A stretch of DNA of 64,000 nt from Planctomycetia bacterium (GTDB taxonomy: Bacteria > Planctomycetota > Planctomycetia > Pirellulales > JACPPG01). Shown here one piece after another: positions 34,196 to 43,883 of the stretch (its first letter is position 1; every line of letters starts with the position of its first letter). The DNA lies in NCBI GenBank assembly GCA_016191115.1, contig JACPPG010000067.1, positions 1 through 64,000 of the forward strand, written 5' to 3'. The position numbers and the translations under genes were made by a program. The notes beneath the pieces were generated by a model that saw only the letters and a list, made by a program, of their open reading frames with translations, ran no database searches and was not told where the DNA came from.

Positions 34196-37100
34196 TCATG
34201 CCCGTGCTCCTCGTCCCGCTGACAGGCGCCGGAAGAGTCCTGCCGCCAACTCCTCGGAGGCGCCATCGTGGGGCGAGTCCCATTCGTAATTGGCAATCAA
34301 CGCATCAATCGCCGGCGTTGCCGACGAACGATCGCCGTCGGTAGTCAGGCGCCGCGTGTCCGTGGACGCTCTTGTGAGCCGGCCGCCGCCCAGCACTGCG
34401 TCCGTGGCCCTGGCCGAGGCAATCGATAGATCACGCGCGGACAGAGAGCCTCGTTCACCGACGCCGCCGATGCGGCTGGCAGGCGACGGCTCGGCGTCAA
34501 GCGTTACGGCGTTCGATCCAATGCGACTGGTCGAAACGAGCGGTGGTGCTTGCACGGCGGCCATGACGGTGTCGCTCTGCGCGACGCCATTTGTCGCCTT
34601 GCCCGGGGCCACCGGAGTCGCCAGGTCCGCTGCCGGCGGCGCGGCGGCGGATGGGCTCGTCGTCGCATCGAACAGGGCGCGTGGCGCCGCGAAAGCAAAC
34701 GCCGCTTCGAGCGTCCCGCCGCCACTTCCACCACCGAGCGCGGCCTCGCTTCCCGCGCCGCCTCCGCCACCCAGTTGCGTGCCGCTGCCAGCTCCTGGGC
34801 CGGTGGTCAACCACCTGGCGGCGACAAGCTGAATATCGCTGATGTCGACCAGCCCGTCGGCGTTGATATCCGCGGGCGGGAAGGCCTGCAGCCAATGGAC
34901 GGCAATCGCCTGAATATCGGAAATGTCGACGATTCCATCCCCGTTCACGCTGGCAGGCAGGACTTTGAACTGGAAATCAAAACCTCCGCCCGCCACGCCA
35001 TTTCCGGACGCGAAATTCGAGACCTGGTCGGTCCACTCGCCGTCGAGCAAGTGGCCGGAAAGGTCGCGGACGCCCGAGGCGGAGTCGCCATCCAGGTGGA
35101 GCGTCAGATTGTCCGTGCCGATGGGTTGCGACAGTGTCCACGTGGCTGTGAACGTCGTGTCGTCGTAGCTGAAGCCGCCGCCATCGACCGGAAGGAAGCT
35201 GTATTCCGGCAGCGTGACGCCGTTGACGACCAGGTCGCTTTGTTGGACGTCGACGTTCGAGTCGAACTGGAGCGATATCCGATCGAGTCCCTGGTTCGTC
35301 CCGGGCCTGAACCATGGCAATGTCTTGAGTTGGTCGGCGCCGCCGGGGATCGCGTAGCCGTTGACCGTCCCTAGGTTGTTGTCCTCAAGTTGGGTGTAGA
35401 AAGTCGGTTGCCAGGCGTTCGATGCCACCCACACGCCAGTTACGCGCGGTCCGGTCGTCACGACCGGGCTGACCGTGAAGCCGAAGGGGGTCTCCACGCC
35501 CATCGGGTTGCCAACGGAGTCCGTCAGGGTGCCGTATATCTTGGCCGTGTAGTCGCCGGCTGGCAAGATGCCATCTGTGTATCCGGGGAAGGTAAAGCTG
35601 GCGGTGTTCGTGCCCGCGTCGTAGGTCACGGCCATCAGGCCTGGCGGCACCTGTTGCGCCGTGGTCGTGTTGATCAATTCGAGGAAATCGACGGTCAAGG
35701 CGCTGGAGACGTCCTCGCTGAACTCGACGAAGATGGTCGGCACGAGGCCACTATCGTCGTAGCTTTGCGCGACGATGAAAGGCGCAACGGCGTCGACGTT
35801 CGGGCCGGTCTCGAAACCGCTGTATGTGAGCGTCTTGAGGTTGTCGCTGGTGACGTTGCCGCTGGCTGGCGAGCCGTTAACCACATAGTTTTGCGCCGTT
35901 GCCAGGGCCAGGTTGAGCGTGTCGCCGGGCGCGGCGGTGGGATTGCCGCCGACAATGCTGATCGCGGCAACGGCGTCGGGCTGCATGTACGCCGTGTCGG
36001 CCCCGCTACCCATTCTTAGTCCGATGATTTGGACGGAATCAAAAAACACGGACCCGCCGGGCGCAAAGAAGTTATCGCCGGCGAACGCACCAATGGTGTT
36101 CTGCGAGACGTGCAGCGTGCTCGGTGCGGTCTTGCTGTTGGTCACCTGGTTGATGCGATTCGCGGTGCCCGCGTCGCCGAAGAAATTCACGCGTCGGCCG
36201 AGCAAGTCGGAGCTCGTTGGCAGGTTCAGGGCGTCATCGCCTCCGGCGCCGTGGAAGGAGAATTCTCCGGACGCGAAGGACGTGATGTTCATGATGTCCA
36301 CGGCCGGACCGGCGTAAACCGCCTTTTGCTCGGTGTTGTAGTACTCGAGCGAAACGAAATACGAGGTTGGAAACGTGCGTGAGACTTGTAGGGTGGTATT
36401 GGCGGCGGCGGTGTACGTGAAGCTATTAGCGGGGTTGGCGTTGCGGAGATTGAAAGTGTCGATCCCCTGCTCTCCGTTAAAGAGAAACGACGCGATGCTG
36501 GTAACGTTGGCGGCCACGTCGCCGTTGCCGAAATTGCACAGGTCGTCGCCGAGGCCGCCGTTAATCGTCAAACCCATTCCAGATTTGTAGCTGTTGATGT
36601 TGTAGACGTCGTCGCCGGCGCTGCCGGTCATGGTGATGGCTTCGAAGTCACTGGCGATTCCGAACCCACCCGAACCCACGCCGGTGATGTTTTGCGTGCC
36701 GGCACCGAACGGATTCGCGAACGCGTATGCGGCGGGCACGGGGGAAGCGGAATCGACGACGAATAGGCTGTCGGTCCCCGCGCCGCCGCCGATGCCGACG
36801 TTTCCATTAATGGTGAGATTGCCTTGGGCATCGTGTGGATAAAGGTAGACGTTGTCGTTTCCGCCGCCCAGCGCAATCGAGATTTGGTTTCCGACGTCGA
36901 TGTCGGACGACGTCCCGTACACACCGACGTTGGTCGTGCCGCTGCCAGCGCTGAGCGACATCGCCTGCATGTTGTCGTAGTTGATGTCAAACCCCTCGGG
37001 GAACACCGCGCCGTCCGTCGCGTAGAAACGGTCGGCGTAGAGGTAATAGCCTGCCGCGCTGCGGGTCGTTTCGTCGATGGCGAGCGTGTTATAGCCGGTG

Positions 37101-39403
37101 CCGCCGTCGATCGTCACGTCGTACTTGACCGGGCCAAAAATTAGTTCATACCAGTTGTTGGAGGCTCTATTCCAGGAGATGTTGTCGTTGCCCGCCGCGC
37201 CGTTGATGGTGACGTTCCCGAAGAACTGCGCTTGGCTGCTGTAGCCGACGACGATGGTGTCGTTGCCGAGACCGGCATCGACATTGATGCCCTGGGCCAA
37301 ATTGCCACTCATGCGGATCTGGTCGTTGCCGGAGCCGCCCAACCAACCGACTGACTCGAATCCGACCGTGGAAATGGCGAAGACGCCGTTATAAAAGATG
37401 ACCAGGTTGGGCTGAATTTCGACGGTGTGATTGCTGGCCAGTAGATGATTGTCGAAAGTGATCGCGTCATTGCCGCTGCCGCCGTCGAGTATCCACGCCG
37501 GTATGAAGCCTACGTTCCCGGCGCCGACGATGAAGTTGTCGTCGCCGTCGTTGGCGTGAATCTCGACCGTCGGGAGGATGTCGTTGGCCAGGATGAAGTT
37601 GTTCGGGCCGAGGGTGGCGTTGAGAATAATGCGCGAAATATTCGAATAATTGAGCCCGCCGAAGGAGAGCGGCTTGTCGCGCGTGAGCGACGTGGCCGCG
37701 AGGTTGTAATTCAAGGAGAAGCTGTTGGACTGATCGTTGAGCGTGACGCTGTCGCCGCTGGCATTGTCGACCCCGTCGTACGTGATCAGGCCCGTCACGG
37801 AATCGAGGTTGCCGCCGCCGACGATGAGGCGGTCGCTGCCGCCGCCGCCGCTGACCGTCACCGGGGCCTGGATGATGTTCGTTCCGCCGTTGGGGGCAAT
37901 GGAGATCGTGTCGTCGCCGCCGTTGCCGTAGATCGCGAGGGACGTGAAAAGCCAGAGCGAATGAAGGGTGATGTATTCCGGACCGCCAAGTCCGTTGATG
38001 CTCGCGACGAGCGCGCTTCCGGCGTTCGGCATGTAGACGTCCGCGTCGCCGCCGTTGAGGAACAAATTGAGCGACTCCACGCCGTCGAACGAGGTCAGAT
38101 TGATTCCGGTGCTGACCAGCGACGGGCTGTTGACGGTTATCGCATCGTAACCGGCGCCGCCCCACACGTTCAGCACGTCGTAGCCCGCTCCCGAGCCCAG
38201 GTTGAGCGCGATCGGGATCGAGCCGTAGAGCGAGTGGATCGTGACCGTGTCCGACCCACCGCCCATGTCGATCTTGATGTTGTTTATGGAATTGATCGGT
38301 AAAACGCTGAGGATCGAGGAGGGGTCGGCGCCCGGGACGGGCGCGCCCAGCCCGAGAGTCACCAGCAGGTTGCCGCCGCTGATTTGAAGATCGAGCGTGT
38401 CGGGGCTATTGCCCGCCGGCGTCCGGATTTCCAGCGTTCCGCTGGCGTCGAGCCGATCGTAAAACGTTCCGAACTGGCTCGGCTCGTTGATCGTGTAGCC
38501 GTACGCGTCCTGGAAGACCCGGGCGACATTGCGGGAAGGAACATAACGCTCGCCTTTATTCCAAAAGCCATTGCCCGCGTCTTCACCTCCATAGTACGTA
38601 CTGCCGTTGTAAACGACCGGCGGGTTGGTCGTGCTGCCGGTGTGCACGGCGTTGTACAGGTCCGCGGGGTTTCCCGTGTTGGCACTGCCGTTGAACAAGA
38701 CGCGCCCGCTCGCGCCGTTGAAGAGCCAGTAGGTATTATTCAGGCCCCCGGCGCCGGGACCGGCCTCTTCGCGTCCGGTGGGGATCGCGATGTTGGTGTT
38801 GGACAGCAAGCCGCTGGTCCAGATCCGCAGCGACGGGTTCTTGGACGTTCCCAACACGTGGGTGGTCTCCAGCATCACCAGCGTGTAGAAGTCCAACTTG
38901 CCGGCCGCGTCGGTGCCGGCCTTGGCATTGCCGGCGAAAGCGTTGGTGATGTTGCCGTCGAACTCCGAGGAATCGTAGGGAGTCGGATCAATGAAGTAGC
39001 CACCACCCAGGCCGTTGGTCCCGCCGGCCAGATTGATGGTGCCGCTGGTGGGCCTGCCGTCCGAAATCGTGCTCACACCCCCGGACCCGCCAATCCCCGT
39101 TCCGGCGATCGAGAGGCTGATGTTGATGTTGTTGGAGCCATTGTTGAAATTCGCGACCACGCGCGACCAGGTCGCAAAAGCGGCATCGGCGTCCGCGCGG
39201 GCGGCGGCGGCGGCTGGGCCGAAGACGGCGTCGAAGCCATCGGAGCTATTTCCGCGGTTGGTCCAGGTGATCGTCGACAGCATCCGCCGATCTTCCAGCG
39301 GCTCGAAGCCGAGATGACGCGGACGTGGCGCTTTGTGACGAGCCGTTTTAGGCCGGCGCACAACGTCAAGAGTTCGCCGGCCACCGTCGCGCAAACTGGC
39401 CAT
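34196..39403 (-). CDS. giant secreted LEPR-XLL protein with dead metalloprotease-like domain, Ca-binding-type repeats and dockerin
   Basis: About 1735 residues. The start at 39403 has AAAGGAC upstream. The LEPR-XLL export motif (HLGFEPLEDRRMLS) is at residues 28-41. Residues 50-330 resemble a planctomycete zinc metalloprotease (ITWTNRGNSSDGFDAVFG, TSGTINLAGGTNGLGGG), but the HExxHxxG site reads LETTHVLG, so the first His is gone. Next come about 900 residues of Asn/Gly/Asp-rich beta repeats (GGSGNDQIRMSG, GNGGDDTISIAPNGG), then SwmB/Ig-like modules, then two dockerin type I repeats (VNGDGIVDISDIQAIAVHWL, NADGLVDISDIQLVAARWL) and a Gly/Ala-rich tail. A surface structural or adhesion role is likely. 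It lies downstream of a kinase and sigma factor. Confidence 0.82.
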   Translation of the reverse strand: MASLRDGGRRTLDVVRRPKTARHKAPRPRHLGFEPLEDRRMLSTITWTNRGNSSDGFDAVFGPAAAAARADADAAFATWSRVVANFNNGSNNINISLSIAGTGIGGSGGVSTISDGRPTSGTINLAGGTNGLGGGYFIDPTPYDSSEFDGNITNAFAGNAKAGTDAAGKLDFYTLVMLETTHVLGTSKNPSLRIWTSGLLSNTNIAIPTGREEAGPGAGGLNNTYWLFNGASGRVLFNGSANTGNPADLYNAVHTGSTTNPPVVYNGSTYYGGEDAGNGFWNKGERYVPSRNVARVFQDAYGYTINEPSQFGTFYDRLDASGTLEIRTPAGNSPDTLDLQISGGNLLVTLGLGAPVPGADPSSILSVLPINSINNIKIDMGGGSDTVTIHSLYGSIPIALNLGSGAGYDVLNVWGGAGYDAITVNSPSLVSTGINLTSFDGVESLNLFLNGGDADVYMPNAGSALVASINGLGGPEYITLHSLWLFTSLAIYGNGGDDTISIAPNGGTNIIQAPVTVSGGGGSDRLIVGGGNLDSVTGLITYDGVDNASGDSVTLNDQSNSFSLNYNLAATSLTRDKPLSFGGLNYSNISRIILNATLGPNNFILANDILPTVEIHANDGDDNFIVGAGNVGFIPAWILDGGSGNDAITFDNHLLASNHTVEIQPNLVIFYNGVFAISTVGFESVGWLGGSGNDQIRMSGNLAQGINVDAGLGNDTIVVGYSSQAQFFGNVTINGAAGNDNISWNRASNNWYELIFGPVKYDVTIDGGTGYNTLAIDETTRSAAGYYLYADRFYATDGAVFPEGFDINYDNMQAMSLSAGSGTTNVGVYGTSSDIDVGNQISIALGGGNDNVYLYPHDAQGNLTINGNVGIGGGAGTDSLFVVDSASPVPAAYAFANPFGAGTQNITGVGSGGFGIASDFEAITMTGSAGDDVYNINSYKSGMGLTINGGLGDDLCNFGNGDVAANVTSIASFLFNGEQGIDTFNLRNANPANSFTYTAAANTTLQVSRTFPTSYFVSLEYYNTEQKAVYAGPAVDIMNITSFASGEFSFHGAGGDDALNLPTSSDLLGRRVNFFGDAGTANRINQVTNSKTAPSTLHVSQNTIGAFAGDNFFAPGGSVFFDSVQIIGLRMGSGADTAYMQPDAVAAISIVGGNPTAAPGDTLNLALATAQNYVVNGSPASGNVTSDNLKTLTYSGFETGPNVDAVAPFIVAQSYDDSGLVPTIFVEFSEDVSSALTVDFLELINTTTAQQVPPGLMAVTYDAGTNTASFTFPGYTDGILPAGDYTAKIYGTLTDSVGNPMGVETPFGFTVSPVVTTGPRVTGVWVASNAWQPTFYTQLEDNNLGTVNGYAIPGGADQLKTLPWFRPGTNQGLDRISLQFDSNVDVQQSDLVVNGVTLPEYSFLPVDGGGFSYDDTTFTATWTLSQPIGTDNLTLHLDGDSASGVRDLSGHLLDGEWTDQVSNFASGNGVAGGGFDFQFKVLPASVNGDGIVDISDIQAIAVHWLQAFPPADINADGLVDISDIQLVAARWLTTGPGAGSGTQLGGGGGAGSEAALGGGSGGGTLEAAFAFAAPRALFDATTSPSAAAPPAADLATPVAPGKATNGVAQSDTVMAAVQAPPLVSTSRIGSNAVTLDAEPSPASRIGGVGERGSLSARDLSIASARATDAVLGGGRLTRASTDTRRLTTDGDRSSATPAIDALIANYEWDSPHDGASEELAAGLFRRLSAGRGARA

Positions 39404-39511
39404 CGGTCGGTCCTTTTGTGAATTGCCAGGGCGGACCCCCCCATCGGAACCGGGGGCGGTCTCGCAGCCACCTTGGAAATAGCCATCGGCGCTCAAAACG
39501 CACAAGAAATC

Positions 39512-42500
39512 TCAAGATTCCTTGGCGTTTGCGTGGCTGCCCATCAGCGCCTCGGCCTCCCGGAGCAAGCGAAGCGTGGTCGCGCGCTCATGCCAGGCTC
39601 CCCAGACTGGATCCCAGGCGTTGGCTTGGTCGAGCTTGCGGAGATCGGACTGATCGATCCAGGATTTGGCTTCGGCAAGGCACCGGCCCGCGTCGTCAGA
39701 ATGACCGAGTTGCTGGTGCGCCATGGCCAGAAAGCACCAATCCGCAGCGCGCAGGCGACTGACGTTGGACGCTTGCCGTATCTGCTCGATGGCCTGCTCG
39801 AATTCACCGACTCGGTAAAGCACTGAACCCAAGAGGCGCGCTCCGCCCGTGTAATGGGCTGCGCCGAGCCGCGCCAAAGGGATGAGGCGTTTCATGTCGG
39901 AAATGGAGTCCGGCGTCAGCATGCAGGCGTGGACGACGTCATACGCGCTACTTTTGTCCTGTGTCCCTTCAAATCGCTCCAGCATGTCGCTGCACGCGCG
40001 CCGAAAGTCGGCCATCTGGTCCCCTGCCAAAAATGCCAGCGCCTGGAATTTCCACAGGTCGACATCGTCGGGCTGCAGTTGCGCTGCGCTGGCAAAGGCC
40101 GCGGCGGCGTCGTTCCATTCCTTGCGACGCACGTGCAGGTATCCGCGGACGCGGTAAGATTCAAGAAGCGTCTGGACGTCGCCGGGCCGAAGTTCTAGCG
40201 CGGTCGCATATTCGGCCTCGGCCTCGTTGAATCGTCGCAGACCCGCAAATGAGCGTCCGCGGAGGAGGTGGATGCGGGGATCTGGCTCGGGCAATGGCAG
40301 GGCCAATCGCTCTCGTGCCTCGCGAAAGAGCACCTGGCACTCCAGCCAGTCCCAGCAATCTATCGGCCAATGGCCCGTGGCACCCTGGCTCATGGCCCAA
40401 CGCTCCGTTCCTCCCGCGCACTTGTCCCGCGTCCACCGGTCGATGGCCGCGGCGGCGCTATCGAGCGCTTGCCGGGCGTCGTTAGCCTGACCGAGTTCTT
40501 GGTACGCGATGGCCAGAACGGCGTAGTTCAGCGGCTTTGAAGCCCATGCGGCGTCCGCCATCAAGGATTCGCGGCAGCGAAGGATTGCCTTCTCGTACTG
40601 GTGGGCCCTGCAATGAGCCAACCCCAGCACGTACAAGAACCAAGGGCCCCGGGCGGCCCTAGCGACAGTCTCCTCTTGCAATGCCACCCACTGCTCGGGA
40701 GCTTCTCCCGGGTCACGCGACACGACGGATGTCCGGACAAGTTCGCACGCGAAGGCCACATTGTTCGTATCGACGAACCGCCGGGGCATCCGCTCGGCGA
40801 TCCGGCGGCAACCTGCCGTGTCGTTGACATACAGGCGCGCCACGGCGAGCTGCCACCATCGCGAAGCGATCCGTGGCTCCTTCAGGTCAAATGCCCGAGC
40901 CAGATCGACGGCAGCCAACTCCCACAGACCGAGACCCGCATACAAATGCCCGCGCGCCTCCCAGCCGTCGGCGGAATCCGGCAACAGCTCGGTAACTTTG
41001 GCGAAGGCCGCCTCGGCGTCGTCCCAATAGTGCATCTCCGCGCAAAAGCGCCCCTGGTCCAACAGCGCGCTCGCCGACTTCAGGCGCACAAGTCCTTGAC
41101 GGATTTCAGTCGCGCGGGCGTCAGACTCTTGGCGCGCGATCCATTCTCCTCGTCGCGCCGCTTCCGCGTCGCGCCATTTCCACAAAACGCCCGCGAAACC
41201 CACCGCAATCACCAGGAACAACAGGGCGCTCAGGCTGGTCACGGCGGGATTCCGCCGACACCAGCGGTAAGCCTTTTCCCACAATCGCGTGCGACGGGCC
41301 AGAATGGGACGGCCCGCCAGAAAGCGATCCAGATCCTCGGCCAGACAGACGGCGCTCGCGTAGCGGTGGCGGGGGTCCTTCGCCAGGCACTTCAGGCAGA
41401 TCGTTTCCACGTCGCGCGGCAGCCCCCGCTGTACCCGGGACGGCGCAATCGGATCGTCGCAAATCACTTGTTGCAGCGTCCCAAGCACCGTCTCGCTACG
41501 AAACGGAGGGCGGCCCACCAATAGCTCGTAGAGCACCGCACCCAGCGCATACACGTCCGACACGGGGCCAATCTCGTCGAGCTTTCCCAGCGCCTGCTCG
41601 GGCGCGAGGTATCCAGGTGTCCCCAGCAAGTCGCCCGTGTGCGTCGGGTCGCCGTTGGCAGCGCCGCTCGTCTCGGCGCCCACGCGTTTCGCCAGGCCGA
41701 AATCGGCGATTTTCGGCGTCCACCCCAAGCTGAGCAAGTCGGCCGGAGCTTTGCCGGTGTCGGCGGCTGCGGTCGAGAGGGAGAATAGGATATTTGCCGG
41801 CTTGAGGTCCCGGTGCAGTACGCCGTGAGCGTGCGCATAGTGCATCGCCCGCGCGAGCAGCGCCATAAGGGCCGCTGACGTCCGTGCGGAAAGCGTTCGC
41901 ATCCTGAGTAACTCATGCAGGCTGCCTCCGTCGACATATTCCAGGACGAGCACGTCGTGCGTCGGAGTCTTGAGGACGTCGTAGAGGTGCACGATGTTGG
42001 GATGCGACAGCCGCGCGACCACCTCGGCCTCGATCTGCAGCCGCTCGACCTGCGCCGCATCGCGACCGCTGTCGGCCCACAGCAACTTCAGGGCCACGGT
42101 GCGTCCGAGCCGTCGGTCGCGAGCCTTGTAGACGACCCCCGTTCCGCCGCGGCCCAGCTCGCCGAGAATCTCGTAGTTATCCAGACCCTGCTGCGAGGCC
42201 ACCCATCGCAGACGCTCGGCCGTGGCCTGGACATCCGAGGTCGCATCGCGCGATTTCCTGACTTCAATCGCATCGTCGCGCTCGCTGAGAGCATCATCCA
42301 ACTCCATTTGCTGACAGAGTACACCCGCGAAATGCGGGAAACGTCGCGCGTATTCGTCGGCCGTCGGCTTCTCGCCCATCTCACTACGGATCAGGAACTC
42401 GCCATAGATCAGATCGACCGCATGCTCCGGGCTGTCGCGCAGCGTCGGATAGCGATCGAGCAGCCGCTCGACCAGTAGCCGCTCGCCACCGGCCCACCTC

Positions 42501-42598
42501 TCGCGCTGCGTGGCGTGCAGCATTGTCACCAACCGATCGTGGTGATCGTGAGCTTCGCCAGCGGCCGAGACCCGGAGATTCTGGCGATCGTCAATCAT
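39512..42598 (-). CDS. PknB-type serine/threonine kinase with TPR domain
   Basis: 1028 residues. Kinase domain (about 140-420): P-loop GELGRGGTGVVYKARDRRLG, VALKLL (Lys), VLHRDLKPANILF (HRD), IADFGLAKRVG (DFG), TPGYLAPEQALGKLDEIGP (APE). A membrane helix follows (TSLSALLFLVIAVGFAGVLW), then about 500 residues of TPR-like repeats. The N-terminus carries a short ruler region seen in planctomycete kinases (LLVERLLDRYPTLRDSPEHA). It starts seven bases after the sigma factor stop, so both act in one signalling unit; the TPRs may bind the regulated partner. Confidence 0.93.
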   Translation of the reverse strand: MIDDRQNLRVSAAGEAHDHHDRLVTMLHATQRERWAGGERLLVERLLDRYPTLRDSPEHAVDLIYGEFLIRSEMGEKPTADEYARRFPHFAGVLCQQMELDDALSERDDAIEVRKSRDATSDVQATAERLRWVASQQGLDNYEILGELGRGGTGVVYKARDRRLGRTVALKLLWADSGRDAAQVERLQIEAEVVARLSHPNIVHLYDVLKTPTHDVLVLEYVDGGSLHELLRMRTLSARTSAALMALLARAMHYAHAHGVLHRDLKPANILFSLSTAAADTGKAPADLLSLGWTPKIADFGLAKRVGAETSGAANGDPTHTGDLLGTPGYLAPEQALGKLDEIGPVSDVYALGAVLYELLVGRPPFRSETVLGTLQQVICDDPIAPSRVQRGLPRDVETICLKCLAKDPRHRYASAVCLAEDLDRFLAGRPILARRTRLWEKAYRWCRRNPAVTSLSALLFLVIAVGFAGVLWKWRDAEAARRGEWIARQESDARATEIRQGLVRLKSASALLDQGRFCAEMHYWDDAEAAFAKVTELLPDSADGWEARGHLYAGLGLWELAAVDLARAFDLKEPRIASRWWQLAVARLYVNDTAGCRRIAERMPRRFVDTNNVAFACELVRTSVVSRDPGEAPEQWVALQEETVARAARGPWFLYVLGLAHCRAHQYEKAILRCRESLMADAAWASKPLNYAVLAIAYQELGQANDARQALDSAAAAIDRWTRDKCAGGTERWAMSQGATGHWPIDCWDWLECQVLFREARERLALPLPEPDPRIHLLRGRSFAGLRRFNEAEAEYATALELRPGDVQTLLESYRVRGYLHVRRKEWNDAAAAFASAAQLQPDDVDLWKFQALAFLAGDQMADFRRACSDMLERFEGTQDKSSAYDVVHACMLTPDSISDMKRLIPLARLGAAHYTGGARLLGSVLYRVGEFEQAIEQIRQASNVSRLRAADWCFLAMAHQQLGHSDDAGRCLAEAKSWIDQSDLRKLDQANAWDPVWGAWHERATTLRLLREAEALMGSHANAKES

Positions 42599-42605
42599 CG
42601 TCGCT

Positions 42606-43187
42606 TCATCCCGTGCTTAGTTCTTGGGCAACTCGTTCGAAGGCCCTGACGAGCTGCATTCTCCGGGCTTGCGGCTCACCGCCTAACCGTGCCGCGACGT
42701 CGGCCCAAGACAGACCTTCGATCCGTAGGTCGGCGATCGCCCGCTCCAGCTCATTGAGGCTCGCGCGCACGCGGCCGTACAACTCGTGATCGGCCACCTC
42801 GCGGCTGGGGGTCGAACCGTCTTCGGCGATCTGTGCGATGTCTCGCAAACCCAGATTCAGAACGCGACGATCATCGCGGCGCTGGCGCCGGTGGCGGCGA
42901 GTTTCCACGACGAGCCTGTTGCGTGCCATGGTCGCCAGCAAGGCAACCAGTTGTTGCGGGTGATCCAATTCGTAGTCGCCCTGAGCGGCTCGAGCAAAAA
43001 AGCTGCCTAATACCGACTGGGAAATATCCATCGAATCGAACTTGGTTCTCAAACGCGGGTCGCGCAGGCGCATCCGCACGGCGCGACGGACGATTGGCTC
43101 GTAGCAACGAACGAGCTCGGCGGCGGCCGCATCGTCGCCGAGACGGATGCGTCGTACAAAGGTGGCAAACTCGATGTCGTCGTTCAT
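42606..43187 (-). CDS. ECF-type RNA polymerase sigma factor (planctomycete kinase-linked)
   Basis: 193 residues. Region 2 is visible as AAAELVRCYEPIVRRAVRMR and FDSMDISQSVLGSFFARAAQ, region 4 as LNELERAIADLRIEGLSWAD and VAARLGGEPQARRMQLVRAF. The intervening VALLATMARNRLVVETRRHR is typical of planctomycete ECF factors paired with Ser/Thr kinases. The kinase gene follows after seven bases. Regulation probably goes through phosphorylation rather than a classical anti-sigma factor; that is inferred from the pairing. Confidence 0.88.
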   Translation of the reverse strand: MNDDIEFATFVRRIRLGDDAAAAELVRCYEPIVRRAVRMRLRDPRLRTKFDSMDISQSVLGSFFARAAQGDYELDHPQQLVALLATMARNRLVVETRRHRRQRRDDRRVLNLGLRDIAQIAEDGSTPSREVADHELYGRVRASLNELERAIADLRIEGLSWADVAARLGGEPQARRMQLVRAFERVAQELSTG

Positions 43188-43326
43188 CTTCGGTCGCGGG
43201 ACGGACAGGTGGAAACATCGGACCTGTGAGAGCTCGCGCGACACGGCATCGTCGAGGGGCGGACCGACGGCCCCGATTATAGCTGTCTGGAACAGGGTTG
43301 GCCCGCCCAAAGTCTGGCCTTGCCAT

Positions 43327-43530
43327 TCAAAAGGCGACGACCGTGAAACCATCGGAGACGAACCCGGGATCCACGTTGATCGTGAACGGCGAAAACTTCT
43401 CCGCCACCCACTGCCAGATGTCATTGATCGTAGCAATCTCGGCGGCGCTAAAGTTGTTGAAATCCCCGTCTGTCGAGAACGACTGAACCGGCGCAGAATT
43501 TGTGAATTGCCAGACTCGAACGCAACCGGG
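43327..43530 (-). pseudogene. remnant of a planctomycete secreted protease-like gene
   Basis: A frame without start codon reads VWQFTNSAPVQSFSTDGDFN, NFSAAEIATINDIWQWVAEK, FSPFTINVDPGFVSDGFTVV then AF and a stop at 43327. DFNNFSAAEIATINDIW plus FSPFTINV is a segment I recognise from large secreted planctomycete metalloprotease-like proteins. Upstream, in-frame stops and no signal. It is a gene fragment lying between RNA element C copy 3 and the sigma factor. Confidence 0.45.
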
Positions 43531-43627
43531 TTATCGTTCTGAATTGCTCGCCTGCCACGCGCGCCGCCACCGCGTCAGCGCCCGCCCACCGCGCGTCCGC
43601 GTTGACCACGACCGGGCGACGTGAAAC

Positions 43628-43738
43628 AAAAAAGCCGACGTGGCCGATCGCCCGAGGGCATTCGACCACGTCGGCTTACTCGTCACCGAGCCTCCCAGCG
43701 CAAGCCGGGCTGCTCCTTATCTAGTCATCCGACGACTA
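43628..43738 (-). ncRNA. structured RNA element C, copy 3
   Basis: Minus strand: TATACT (43751-43746) with TTGCAT 16 bases upstream, then GTCGTCGGATGACTA, a hairpin GAGC-AG-CCCGGC/GCTGGG-AG-GCTC, GTGACGAGTAAGCC, and terminator stem GCCGACGTGGTCG/CGGCCACGTCGGC followed by six T. The paired changes relative to copies 1 and 2 (CCCGC/GCGGG versus CCCGGC/GCTGGG) keep the stem. No intact gene follows closely; the sigma factor starts about 440 bases further on. Confidence 0.65.
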
Positions 43739-43883
43739 TGGCCTGAGTATAGAGGCTCCGATGCACGATGCAAGCAGATTGTTTGACCACGTCCTGGCGT
43801 CGCGGAGCAAATCTTTCCCTTCATCGTCCTTCGTGGCGCGTGTGCCGCATCGCGCTGGCCCACCGCGCACGCATCGTGGGCGG

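Noticed and set aside
36841..38400. Possible CRISPR or tandem array in the giant gene
   Set aside because: The repetition is coding (Asp/Gly-rich protein repeats) with no constant direct repeat and spacers.
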